Shown: in pieces, positions 48,001 through 59,519 of the stretch
Layout of the letters: every line of letters starts with the position of its first letter
Position numbering within the stretch: position 1 is the first letter of the stretch
Source: Bryoerythrophyllum caledonicum
Lineage: Eukaryota; Streptophyta; Bryopsida; Pottiales; Pottiaceae
Reading direction: 5' to 3'
Length of the DNA stretch: 64,000 nt
Assembly: GCA_963971425.1 (NCBI GenBank)
Contig: OZ020516.1
Coordinates: 35,266,199 to 35,330,198 of the forward strand
The notes under the pieces: model-generated
The model's input: the letters and a program-made list of their open reading frames with translations, nothing else
Database searches by the model: none
Told to the model about the DNA's origin: nothing
Translations under genes and position numbers: made by a program

Positions 48001-48668
48001 GCGCATCGCTGTGGAAAATGGCAGAGTCGCGTGGGTGGAGTGACAAGATCTTCGTCACGCACGAGTTTGCCACCGTTTTGGCACATGAAAGCGACTCAAG
48101 TGGCGTTCATTTCCTGCGACCAGTGAAGTGGTGCGCAGTGACAAAAGGCTGTCCAGGTGAGGCCATAGTTTTATTGAGCCCCTTCGAAGCGAACGAGCTG
48201 CTACCAGAGTTTCGACGAGGGAGAGGTGCAGCGCTCCGCATGTTCGCCCCGAGCATTCACCGAGGACAGAGTCTCATGCTCTGTGACCGCCCTCTGTCTC
48301 TTCCACCGGGTGACGCCCACTTTGTGGTTCCCGATTCCCTCGTTGCCCAGCTGACTGCCTTTTCAGGAGGCGCGTTCTTCGCAAACGCGCGTGAACAGGA
48401 TGCATACTGCGAGTTTCTGGGCTTGTGTCCTCGTCCCAGAAGCAGAAGTGAAGAAGATGCTTTCCAGCGGGGTGACATCGAAGATGACGGTTTTTTCCCT
48501 CCCGAGAAGCGACCACTAGGAAGTCATCATGTGTGCGCATTTCCAGAGAGCCCCGTGGCGTTCGTCACGAAATTACTCTCTGCCCGTGGGTGGATGGGCC
48601 AAGCTTCCGCATCTCATGTGGGCCAGATACTGTTCAGAGGACAGCGGGCGCACTTTGGCAACAAGTGA
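39068..48668 (+). CDS. Giant DUF6606/DUF3638/DUF3645 family protein
   Basis: Two exons, 39068-39965 and 40153-48668, encode about 3,137 residues. The ATG at 39068 (MGDDTGIMHVVNNVFLPRKL) is preferred to one at 38987, because an acceptor precedes it and the family N-terminus starts with FLPxKLPQ. The 187-bp intron (CAAG|GTAATG ... atcacag) joins in phase. Landmarks: SHPLPDPFTGLTG (about 1414), LQLNMGEGKTSVIVP with Walker A G2089-T2093, DESD (2216-2219) as Walker B, a DUF3645 block with FRAKDVPVERAEFGHPD (about 2385), a helicase-like segment HTRGTDL and QACMRMRMLGEGHSV (about 2660-2700), and an acidic coil EEQERELEHELEEEEEVQRP (about 2860). The family is best known from fungi and oomycetes. Automated annotation often calls it ubiquitinyl hydrolase, but no protease site is visible here. 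The sequence supports an SF2-like ATPase core of unknown function. The frame is intact across 9.4 kb, which implies selection. Confidence 0.85.
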
Positions 48669-49560
48669 AGGGTTGTCAATAATCAATCGGCAATAGATAT
48701 CTGACGGTGATAGTCAGGCATCCGCGCGAGTTATTCAGAGCGCGCAATACTCATATGCTTACGTTCACAGGCGCCTTGAAGATGAGTTGACCTTACGACA
48801 TTCACTACGACGCTTTGTCCGGCACGTACAGTACTTTACACAGGCGTAGAAGCAGAACATATTTTCTAGCTCCGGTAGCAACTTCCTTCACAACTGTGCG
48901 GGGGGTGTCTGAAGGTGGATGGTAATGTTCTCAAATTTTTCTTCTTGAATAGCATGGAATGTACATGATTTGTAGAAACTGAAGGCAAATATTTTCAGTT
49001 CTCATTGTAGTGCGTTCTAAGTGTCAGTTTCAGTACCAATCGGTGTACAGTACAATCTAAGGCGAACTGCTGTTTCAAGTACCTTGAAATAGGAAGACAG
49101 TGCACTCAAGTATATCCGGCGCATCGTGGACTCGGATGTTGAGCAGGCGAGAGTATTGGGGAACTGAAGGCATGAGAGTCGGACTGAATATCTTGTCAAA
49201 AATAAGATTTGGCTAGTACAGTGGCAACCAGAAATAGTTGTACAAGAGGAGCTTTTTAGGAAATCAGCTACCAAATCTACATGAATTCTCATATAATAAG
49301 AAGAGTACCACAAGCACATATGGTTGCAACAAGCATAAAGTACAAAGTTTTCAAATAAAATACGAATTAGAAAATCACACAACAATTCAAATGTGCAACA
49401 AGCCTATATAATTCTTTATGATCAAACTGATTTTTATTGTATATCAATTGTAGAAAACAAGACTAAAGAATCCAAAATACCTTTACAACTTAATGATTCA
49501 ACTCATAAGCACTCACGAATATTACCACCGTGTGTAGCTACCTTTTCCTTGGTAGACATC
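48669..49560. other. 3' flank of the giant gene and spacer
   Basis: No gene was recognised. A minus-strand open frame of 122 codons (49017-49385) has no family resemblance and is taken as chance. Confidence 0.4.
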
Positions 49561-50299
49561 AAGTGCTCTTTGATGCATATGCCACCTAGTTCATCTATAT
49601 AGTGCCCATAAGTTCCGTCCCTAAAATGTTGCGATATATAAATTTATCCATCCTTCTTTCAATCAGATGAAGCTTGCAAATGCCATCCCTATTCACAGAG
49701 TCCAAATCATTATGTTTCCTCTATCATGTTTGACTGTAGATTGCACATGTTGATTTAAAAGACGTTCTCCACTCTTTCACCAACAATACTGAGGTCCATT
49801 TGAGCCCAAAATCAACAATATTGACGTCCATCTGAGCCAAAATGATTGAATCTTGATTCATCAGAAAAAATGACGAGAATCCTAAATTCGCAATCTGCAT
49901 GCTTGCACTTCTTTACCCACTGCAAAGGACGTGCTTGATGTTTTTTTGTCAAAAGTAGCTTCTTGGTCTCAACCCATGCCTCCAAAGACTCCTTTTAAAC
50001 ATATTATCACTCAATTGCAAGCCCTTAGATCATAACACTCTTCCTATAGCCGCTAATGTATTAGTATTTGGATCATCTAACCGCCTCACAATGTCACAGT
50101 CACCAGGTTCATAAAAAATTCTAGGACTACCGCATGAAGTTTTGTTTATTTGGCTCTCTTTCTCACAAAACCTTCACACTATGTCAAAAGAAGTACTTCA
50201 AGGAATGCCCAAAACTGCTGAAATATTGCCATATGAGTTGCCTCGCTCGTATATCTCAAAAACTGCCCTACGTTGATTCACGGACCTTCTAGGAGGCAT
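49560..50299 (-). pseudogene. Tc1 transposase fragment, heavily decayed
   Basis: Read on the minus strand from 50299: MPPRRSVNQRRAVFEIYERG and a helix-turn-helix, then GSPRIFYEPGDCDIVRRLDD, HGLRPRSYF, and, after frameshifts, IFSDESRFNHFGSDGRQYC (first catalytic Asp intact) and DGICKLHLIERRMDKFIYR. These follow the order of Tc1 transposases. At least four TGA stops sit where Arg would be expected (CGA to TGA). No TIRs could be paired with confidence. It belongs to a different Tc1 branch from the other two copies. Confidence 0.75.
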
Positions 50300-51845
50300 A
50301 GCAAATCATCAAAGGCCTCTCCAAATCTTATTAAAAAAATCCAAAACAAAAAGCCTCACAAGTGCAACTGAATTGAAAAGATAGTGGTGTGTACAACTTA
50401 TGTGCATATTAAGTTATACACACAACTTCATAATTTTTGCATGTATAATCTCTACAAGTGGCAAATTTTGAGGGAGTCAATGTTAATTAGGTTCCATGTG
50501 GTGTGCTAATTAAACCTAGTCCAAAAAATCTCTTATTAATCCACCAACTAAGCTAAAGTCAACACCTATTGGAGCAATGGTCTACTGTTTTGGAGACCTT
50601 TGGTCGCCATTGTATATTGGCCGTTTTTAGTATTGGTATTGGCACTTTTGTGCCTTCCGTTGGAGCTAGTGGTGGTTGTAGATCTTTCTGTAGCACCTTT
50701 GTTGTTATCACCAACGTTGCTAAGAAATTCCAAGCGCATGAATAATGTCATAATGTACACAAACTAATCTCAAGACTCCTGCTCTGTAATTACCTGTAAT
50801 AACCTGACAATTGATGACAACATAGTGGAGTCAGTGTTTACTAGATCAATATTGTCTACAAGCTCCCACAGTTGAAATCCAATAGTTAACCTCAGCCATG
50901 AGAAAAGATACAATGAGAGAAAACTATATTTGAAGTGGGACGATGCTTAGCAGTTGCCCTTTCTTCTCAAAGAAATTGTAAATTTCTTTCTCTAACATGC
51001 CCTATAGCATCTAGACAATAAAACCTACTTAGAATGGCAAACACTGGCAAAATTTGGCACATACTACGTTGTATTTCACACCTATGGAAAATGATTTTGG
51101 TCTAAATTTTGATTAAAATTTGTCTCGAAGAAACCCTCCAATGTTTTGTAATGTTCCACCTCAACCAACAAAATCAGATCATGGCCAGCAGCAGATACAG
51201 AGGAAAATACTCAACAATGTACCTACAAGTTTCTCTCTACTTGGTTACTTTTCTTTGTTACTTGGAGTCTACTTTCAAGAGGAGGGACAAAGGCTTATAT
51301 ACGCTATTTAGGTCCTAGTGGTCTACGTTGTAGTGTTACTTCCAATAGATTCTTATTCATGCTATCAATACGGCCAACTCTTCTTCTCTTCTTTTGAATG
51401 TTGATCTTTCTCATCAAATATAAAACTTACATTTTGATTTGTATAAGTTTTGGAACATCTTCATATACAATGACTCACAAATTTAGTTCTTGGCCACCCA
51501 TCATGAAAGTGAAAAAAATGAACAAATCTAGATCAGACAAGTCAAGTTGGGGCATTGACAATGTCTTGCACATGTTGATTTCCGATACGTAAGGTCAAAA
51601 TTGTTCTCAATATTCGTTGTGATTGTTTTGCACCACGTGTGATGGTTGTATTGTTTTCTCATATCATCCATTCCGCCTCCAGATAGCTTAGAATCAAAAG
51701 TCTAGAAGATGTAAATAAAAATGTAGTAAGCGGGAGGAAATGAAGAAATGTTTCAATGAACTCATGGTTAGAAAAATAATGAATCCCTCTTTAAAATTCA
51801 TGCATGAAGTTTGGATATGAGGGTTCGCCTAGAAGTACCGTAATC
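50300..51845. other. Spacer with no recognised gene
   Basis: AT-rich sequence. A short inverted repeat (gtgtacaactt ... aagttatacac) lies near 50392-50424. Short frames at 51100-51320 resemble no family. The right part is the 3' flank of the TBL gene on the minus strand. Confidence 0.4.
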
Positions 51846-51849
51846 TCGT

Positions 51850-54800
51850 CTAGAAATATGTCCATGAGTTGTGTGCCCATGTGCCCTTCCCCTGGACAAA
51901 TAAGCTTGCCAAGATGAGCTCGTTCCATGCGTCCGGCACGCCGGGGAGGCAGAAGTGGCTGCAATCCTCTTCGCGGCGAGGCTTTAATCCGACCTTCTTC
52001 GTGTCCCACGTGTAGAGCGCGCCATGCCCGTCCGCCCGGTAGTTTGTGGCGGTGGTGATGTCGAGATATGCCACTGGTAGCTTCTTCAACTTGGCCATGA
52101 ACTCGTCCAACACAATTTGGTTCATCCATGGCGTCTGCCACTCCGCTCGTACTTCCTTCTCCGTCAAGGGGCGGCGCTCCTGGCCGCAGTGGCCTCCAGT
52201 TTTTTTTCTACAGAAAACAGTTTCGTCACAAAGAAATCGATGTATAATGCGGAGGGAAGATTCTTGTTTCTTCTCTGAGATGGATGAATAATTGACCGTC
52301 AAGCTGAGAAGTAGCCATTGTGGTTTGGTTCACGACATGATAATGCCAGAACGGGTCCACGACTTCATGATAGAGCCATGAATTATTGGTGCATGATATG
52401 TATTGTCAGTCCACGATGGAGCTGGCCACGAAATTATTGGTTCGAAGGAGGCCATGAAAGGTAAGGTTTGTTGCATTCACCTAAAATGCACGGTGGGATA
52501 ACTCAGCCAGAAGACCTGACTCTTCTCTGCGTCCAGGTGTTCCTCCAACCACGCTGCCCATGTGTGCAACGCTTTTTTCAAGCCGGTGGGCACGTCGTAC
52601 TCCGGCTTCAATTTGTCGCCTTCCTGGAACTGACAACCCCTGCACATTGCTCGCACATGAAGTCTTCAGCACCTCCTCAATGAACAAGGTACACTAAACG
52701 GAAAAAAAACCAAAACATGAATTATGCCTTTTGTCTTGCCGGCCTAAAAGCAGCACCTTCTGTGCCCTTCCGAGATTTTAGAGTCGAATTCCAGTCATTA
52801 CAAATCACTTATACGTTATTGGTCCATACATAAGTGGTGGATGGGTAGACTACAGTCATTCAGTGAAATCTGGGAAGGATGTAGAAGTTGGTGGTATTAA
52901 GATTGCGTCATCACTGACCCCCACCCAACGAAACAAAAAAAACTGGGCAGGAGAACGAACCATTGACGAAAGATTCTGCCCTCGGTCCACCAGTGGCCTG
53001 CGTTGAAAATGATGATGTCTGCATTCCACCACAGGTCCGCGCTCCAGCTCACATGGTCCACTTTGAGCGCACACTTCACATCAGCCGAGGAGTTTTGTGG
53101 AGGCCGCGTCTGGGGAATCAGATACGGGTCCCGGTAATACTCCACCGTGCAGTTGTAGTCTACAAATCTGCACCAAACAACCACACCACTAGAATCAGCA
53201 CCAGTGCTCCCTACCTTACCCGGTCCAAAATAAGCAAGGAAATCACAGCTGGTCACTACTACATTGCTGGGTCGCAGGTTACAGCTGGTCACAATGAATT
53301 TTTCCCAAGCTTGATTACTTTAATTTACTGTTAGGTGACCCTCTGGTGTATTATCTGATCCATGCATGGGCTTGGTTTTCGTAGAATCATTGAAATCATC
53401 TTTGTAAGTACCATGGTCCATATCCATGCTCTACCTGTACACCAGCTTTCCAGAATGTTTCGTGAACGGTTCCCCATTGACTTCGTAGATCTTGCTCTTG
53501 TCAGGCACGCCTTCCGCCAGCATGCACAGTAGGGACTCCCAGTTATTCCGCCCCAGCGAGTCCCCAACAAACACCATCCGCTGGCTACGCAACCTCTCCA
53601 GTATATCCGTCGCATTGAACCTGATTACCCATCAGAAAAACCCACCTAGTATCTTCAAATCATAAGAACACAAAGCCAGGGAAACAGTGGCCGTTCTTGC
53701 GCCATTGCGCTACATTCGCAGCAGGAAACTAGGGGAGAAAACCATCATGGGGTGCACATTCTGTCAATCAGGCCTGGCTTCCACGCCTCTATCTCAGACG
53801 CTCCGGATACCGAACCCTATCCATGCGGCATCCCTATCTATGTGACATCAATGTGAGCAATGATTTCATTGGTTGGTTTACCTGGGCAGGTCGCAGCCGT
53901 GCGGCTTCCAGTGGTAACTCATCCACTCCAAGTCCGGGCGCCCGTTCTCCTCGCACTGGAAGCCCGGGTCCACGAACGGGCAGTTGCGCGTATGGTACAA
54001 AGGGTATGTCACGTTGTCGTACACCCACTGCCCCAGGCTCAAGTCACACCCCAGCAACGAATTCTTCTTCCCGTGAGGATCAATCTTAATCTCCGCCACC
54101 GGCACCGGCTCATCCTCGACGGTCACCTCCTCGCCTTCCAGCGCGGGAATCACGTCCGTGCGAGCCTTCTCTTCCTCCTCCTTTGCGGTGGTTTCTCCCT
54201 CCTAAGAAGGAACACGATGCTATTTTCCGTTAGTTTCCCATGATCTTCTCCGTAACAACAAAAACATATTCACAGGTAGAACTGTGAATGAGGAGCTCAA
54301 ATCCGTCCATGATAACCTACAAATGAAGTAAATTGTTGTAGATGTCATCAATTCAGAATCCTTACTATCACAAAATCTAAGGACATGCTTCAGATCTAGA
54401 GTATGGTGCTCCAAAAGGTGACATAAAAGTAGAATAGAGCCCAAAATATCACAAGCGCTAAGGACATGCTTGAGATCTAGAGTTTGGTGCTCCTAAAGAA
54501 GGTGACATAAAAGAGAACAGAGCGTTACCATAGTCTCCCTTGCAAAGGTCGAGCTCCCTCACAATCCTTAATGTCACAAAATTCGAAGGACATGCTTAAG
54601 ATCTTGTGTATAGACAATGACACAAAGGAGAATAGAGCATACCTTAGCCTCAAGTTCCTCCTTTGCAGCAATCTCTTCCTCTTTTGTGACCTCTTCTCCG
54701 GGTTCTGTTATGGAGTTCATGAGGTGGGCGAGGGACTGGTGGGCGGGTTGGCCGAAGCCGTGGTTGGGCGAGGAGGTGGCGAAGGTGGGGACGGAGAAGC

Positions 54801-54945
54801 CGGCCGTGCGGTAGATCATCTCTGCGTCCACGAAGAAGCACACGAGCAACGCGCACAGGGCAGTGGACATGCCGACGGAGTACCCGCAAATCTGGCGTCG
54901 GCTCGCGGAGGGGGCCAGCATCCGAGTCGCCGCCTTCGGGTCCAT
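51850..54945 (-). CDS. Trichome birefringence-like (TBL) polysaccharide O-acetyltransferase
   Basis: Six exons on the minus strand, all phase-consistent: 54945-54643, 54201-53882, 53620-53435, 53167-52961, 52639-52481 and 52207-51850, giving 510 residues. Residues about 20-38 are a single membrane anchor (GYSVGMSTALCALLVCFF), followed by an acidic stem. The TBL domain (about 152-207) reads CDLSLGQWVYDN, CPFVDPGFQCEENGRPD and HGCDLPR. The esterase domain carries the GDS motif at 227-229 (VFVGDSLGRNNWESL) and the C-terminal DxxH motif in DCSHFCLPG (D473, H476). TBL proteins are Golgi enzymes that acetylate xylan, mannan or pectin; the substrate of this one cannot be read from sequence. Intron 1 contains a threefold diverged repeat of about 90 bp. 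The gene appears intact. Confidence 0.9.
54202..54642 (-). repeat. Diverged tandem repeat in TBL intron 1
   Basis: The phrase aaggacatgctt(c/g)agatct followed by a ggtgacataaaag-type segment and gaatagagc occurs three times (about 54372, 54460 and 54585). The last copy runs into the exon 1 donor. The second ends in a similar GTAACGCTCT sequence, so decoy donor sites exist. Confidence 0.6.
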
Positions 54946-56060
54946 CGTGAAGGAGGAGCACCTTAGTCCAGGCTACAACCTGGTGCAAAAGAGCACACTC
55001 AGATGCGAAGAACTCTCAAATTCAATATACCAAACTATGAGACTCCAGCCTCATTTCTTAAACCTTCACCTTCTTGAAACCTTATTCACAAACATAACCT
55101 CAACTTTCAAGCGAGGCTGATTCGCAAATCTACCTTCAAGTCAAGCTGCTGATTCACAAACCTGCTTCTAAGATATCAATTTAACTTCTCTGTGACAAGA
55201 AGGTTCTCGACCACTTTTGTGACAACTTGCGGACATCTCCCTTCAAGCGAGGGTCACGGAGGGTGATTCACGAGCGAACTTGCGTGATCGTCGAAGAGAT
55301 GAATCTAACTACGTTTTACGACAAGACCAAGGACGAACTCCTTTCATGAAAAAAAAAGCACAACTCACAGAAGCTCCCTGAGCTGATTTACAAATCTCGA
55401 ATCCCGATTCACAAACTCGAACTTGGTACTTGGTCGTCGACTGTTAAAGCCCGATTCAGAAAAAGGAAACACATAATATCAGTGATTGAAGTGTGCTGCA
55501 GGTTCCAACTTCGTCGTCGTCGTTGTTCTGTCGAAATAACACCGTACTTCTTGTAAGCGTAAACACTAAGATATTCGTTACATGATGATTCCAAAGACCA
55601 TCCGAATAATTGCCACATCAACACGGGAGCGGTGTAATATTTGTAAAACTGTAACTTCATTTTATCATGAAATTGTTGACTTGATTATGATACAGTTAGA
55701 TTTTTATACAAAAACGCATGAGTTTGATGGTATTTAATTTGAAGTAGATGTATCTGAGATGTTTTCAACATATTGTCGTTGAGTCTGTAGGAATGGGAGC
55801 TCTTCCTCTCAGAGGACATGAAGTATGTTACAGAAATGCAAAAAAAGGTAATCAAGAAATAAAGAGAACACAGATGAATTTCACAGATGGATGAAGTCCA
55901 GATTGTTACCGACCCTACCCCTATTATTGGTTCTTTGGGAAGTGATTTTTGAAAACAAAAATTGTACTTTGACTGAGGCTTCCCGGCCCCACCTGTGTCT
56001 TTAGTTATTGGGGGGAATGTAGGCGAGACTACCCTTCTGTAGTCCGATTTGACAGGACAT
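54946..56060. other. Upstream region of the TBL gene
   Basis: No coding region was recognised. This is the probable promoter and leader of the minus-strand TBL gene, followed by unclassified AT-rich sequence. Confidence 0.4.
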
Positions 56061-56065
56061 CCCCA

Positions 56066-56612
56066 CGCTTGGACTTACCGGGTGGGGATGAGGTGGTGGG
56101 GCCAAAACCTGGCCCCTATTTTGTTTTTGAATGGGGGCCTAAATTTAGCCAAAGGGGGACCTCAGGACTAAGTTGGGGCCGTAGGCCCCAATTTTGTAAA
56201 AAAAAAAGCCAAAAAAAGCCTCTGACCCCCCCAAAATGGGAGGGCCAGAAAAATGAACCCATGCAATTAAGACGGGGCCCACCTCGGGTAAGTCCGAGCA
56301 TGGGGGACGTCCTGTCCGCGCCTCTGTAGTCGGGGAGGGAAACGGGCCCAGGGCGAATTGACCCCTGTTGGTACTTACCCGAGGTGGGCCCCGTCTTAAT
56401 TGCATGGGGTCATTTTTCTGGCCCTCTTATTTTGGGGGGTCTAGAGGATTTTTTGGATTATTTTTTGACAAATTTGGGGCCTACGGTTATTGTTTACTGG
56501 AGAGGACCCTCCCTTGCTATAAATAGGACCCCATCCAAAAACAAAATAGGGGCCAGGTTTGGCCCCACCACCTTGTGGCCCCCTCGGGTAAGTACCAACG
56601 GGGGGTCAATTT
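56066..56612. repeat. GC-rich foldback repeat with arms of about 220 bp
   Basis: The left arm (about 56080-56296) and right arm (about 56376-56605) are imperfect reverse complements. Phrases such as ggtggtggggccaaa, ctggcccctattttgttttt, ggcccacctcgggtaagt and cagaaaaatgaaccc return in inverse order. No coding was recognised. A diverged single arm lies at 36181-36480. The open frames here follow from the repeat composition. Confidence 0.65.
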
Positions 56613-56619
56613 GCCCTGG

Positions 56620-57905
56620 GCGGGAGAGGGGGCTTACAGTTGAGGCCCCCAGGGCCACCCCAAGCAGGGGTGCCTAACAATATGGGATAACTCCCAAATA
56701 GGGAATCGGGTCTGTGCTATCAAGTTATCATCCCCAAATTCTGCTTGAAAATCTCAGAATCAGGCTACCATTCACATAAAGTAGTTTCTTTAGGAGCAAT
56801 CAAGAGTCGAAATGAAATCAATAATATTTGAATGCATTACAACATCTTCCTCGACCTGGTACTGTACTGTTTTTGAAGCAGGAATTATCATGGCTTCTGA
56901 TCATCTTCAATCGCCTCGTGATAAACGCACAATGACATATTAATATATTATCCACCATGCATGAGAAACAAGCAATGGAATTAAAAACTAGCTGATTAAG
57001 AATCTATGAAAGAAAGTTTATTTCTTTTTGTCACCTTGACATATAATTCTACAATGTCATCTTGACCTTGTATATTAATTGCACGGTCTTATGAGCATTG
57101 CTCTTCTCGGTAATATTGATCAAGAGCACTTGCTGGCGACTTCATTTTTCCAGCTGCAACTTGTTGAGGACAAAGATACAAACTTGACGTGCATCGACCA
57201 ATTTCTTAATCGAGGCTCGTGCATGGGACAAAGCCGACTTGAAGTCCACGAACATTTTGAAGTTACGGACTGCGTAGCGGGCTGGGCAAGCCCCGCTACG
57301 CAAGGTAGCGGTTTGCCAGCTGCCGAGGGCCCTAGAAAATTTTAACGCTTCAACAGTCACTTTGTTAGGCTTTGGGACACAGTTCAAGATTTTATTTGAC
57401 CAATTCCCTTTAGGACTCTCTGAATCCATTATGGTACACATGTGAAGATTACAACAAAGAAGACGTTGTTCTTGACACATGCTAGAGAAGATGATTACTT
57501 GGTAATTACATTGGCTTCTACATTTAGAGTTAAGAGACGCAAGGTGCAATTCTAAACCATACACCTCTCTTTGCTAAACGCATAATCATGCAAACAACAG
57601 AGAAGCAATGAACACAACTACCTGACCTACAATTTGCATTCCATCAACATCCTCAACCAGCTTGTAGTGATTCCTTGAAACGCATGAATTAGGTGCCTGG
57701 CTACCAAACTCACAACATTATATGAGGTGTACATAAATCAGTGGAGAAAACATGTAGAGGAAAACTTTCAAAATGTTGTATCTCTAAAAAATCAGGATTC
57801 TCAGGGTGCGTTGTCCCAGAACATAATACACCGTACTCTGCGCATTTGCACTAAATCTCACTTCTGCACCAAAAAAATAAAATAAAAATAAAAATCATAG
57901 AATCC
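56620..57905. other. Spacer downstream of the orphan gene
   Basis: No family-supported gene. A perfect 11-bp inverted repeat (TGCGTAGCGGG at 57271-57281 and its complement at 57292-57302) is present. A 140-codon minus-strand frame (57142-57564) overlaps it and has no family resemblance; it could hold an exon but is not called. Confidence 0.4.
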
Positions 57906-57912
57906 TAAATTT

Positions 57913-58571
57913 TTAATCCAGACCGCTATTTTGGATGCTAGATATTGACAAACTCAGCGTGATTTGAGGTGCAGTCTCGGATCCAAACATCTTGAACCCC
58001 ATGACTGCTTTGCCAGCATACAGCGTCGTGGACAATGTGAAACTGCAAGATACAAACATACAACAATCTCAATCATCATCACTCTTAACATGTAAGGGTC
58101 TTGTAACGTTTGGTAGTTCTGAGGTGTCATCAAGTTGAGCGCACCTTACGCCCGACACTTTGTTGTAGTCATGTCTATTCCTCAAAATCAGGCGGCTCCA
58201 CTGAAAATTGCTACCATACCAAAAAAAATAAAATGTCGACAAAGTTCCAACTGGTGAAGTAATGTCGACCATCAGGATACTGGCAGAATTCTTAGACACA
58301 TCATATGTCCGAAACCGAATGCAACAATAAGCACAAATACACATCAAACTTGCATCAAACTGTCCTTCAGAAAGGATTCCTTCACTAGCTTGTCCAAAAC
58401 ACGCAGATCTGACATTACAAGAGGAACAAGAGTCGAAACGTGATCTTGCGACAACCATAACAATGGCGATGAGAAGCGCGGCAGCTACGTGAGGAAGCTA
58501 CTTCCCTAGAAACAAACTCAGCAGAGACTCCTACTTCAAACACAGCGTCTCACCGTCTTGACAGCCGCCAT
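57913..58571 (-). CDS. Small predicted secreted or membrane protein, family unknown
   Basis: Three exons are proposed on the minus strand: 58571-58554, 58497-58145 and 58042-57913, totalling 166 residues. The tiny first exon (MAAVKT) has a good donor (ACG|GTGAGA). It joins LPHVAAALLIAIVMVVARS to form a hydrophobic signal or anchor of about 16 residues. The rest is Cys-rich (DSCSSC, MCICAYCC), with strand-like segments (ILMVDITSPVGTLSTFYFFW) and a C-terminal Ser/Thr-rich stretch (FTLSTTLYAGKAVMGFKMFG). I do not recognise the family. The second donor is ambiguous: GTAAG|GTGCGC was chosen because it keeps the longer third exon open, while GGC|GTAAGG gives a shorter end. The phase agreement of three exons is the main support. 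Confidence 0.45.
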
Positions 58572-58712
58572 GGCTGCAATTCCCCAACCCTCACCCTCAC
58601 CAAATGCAGCCCGTCACTTTGTCTTCAAAAATTCACGACTTCAAAAGAAAAAGAAAAAAACAAACTGTTACCGATTTCAACGAAAATAATCTTCTACTAC
58701 TCACACAAAAAC

Positions 58713-59254
58713 CGGTAGAGGCACCCAATTCCGACCGGCCACCCAATTCCGATCAGTAGAGTATGCATGGCATGGTGCATGAAAATGGCAAATGCTTGAA
58801 ATGGTGCATGAAGTGACCCAAAACCGATAACTCAAAATCTGAAAACACGAGTCATAATCGGCATTGGGTCATGAAGTGTGCAATTTTGGGTTACTCCACC
58901 TCAATTGAGCTCTTATTGGTGGCATTGCCTCAAAAGTCGAACATGGCCGATCGGCATTGAGTACCCTCCATGAGTTCGTTATCCATGGCATGTCTTCTCT
59001 CTTTTACTCACTCACTTGTTGGCATTAGGCAAAGGAGGGCACTAAATCTCACATACTCTAGAGTTTGATTATGGGCTCCAGCGGTTTTTGGGCTTTTAAA
59101 TTCTATATCAATTCCAAATCTTTGGATTAAACTTGAAAAAATATTTGTTGAGTTTCATTCCTAATTCTGCATTATTTCACATAAATGCTCTTGACATACA
59201 ATGTCATTTGAGTCCCCAACTCGCTTAAGTGATCGGAATTGGGTGCCTTTACCT
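58713..59254. mobile_element. MITE, copy B (inverse orientation to copy A)
   Basis: The left end reads GGTAGAGGCACCCAATTCCG and the right end is its complement with one change (gggtgcctttacct). About 540 bp of interior matches the copy at 31132-31799 in reverse, without the nested insert. The flanking TA is not kept, so this copy is older or its ends have mutated. A small duplication of the ACCCAATTCCGA motif occurs at the left end. Confidence 0.7.
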
Positions 59255-59519
59255 GAATGCATGCCGATCACACAACCGCCTCACCATTCCCTCGTTACAC
59301 CAAGCCATTCCCTCGGAGAAGCATCAAGCACACACATGAAGCACGCGGATCCTTGGCCATTGTTGCATATTGGAGAGAAATCAGATGAAATCGGAGACGG
59401 ATGGTGATGCGAAGAAGGTAGCAAAGAAAGGTGTCTGGGTGTAAGAAGACGAACTTCGGAAGCAGAAAAGCCTTTAGAAGGCAAAAATAGCGCAAAGGAA
59501 GCTAATCCAAAACCAAAAA

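Noticed and set aside
49017..49385. Minus-strand open frame of 122 codons downstream of the giant gene
   Set aside because: Composition looks random, with no domain or splice support.
57142..57564. Minus-strand open frame of 140 codons
   Set aside because: No family resemblance, covers an 11-bp inverted repeat, and no consistent splice link to the upstream orphan gene was found.
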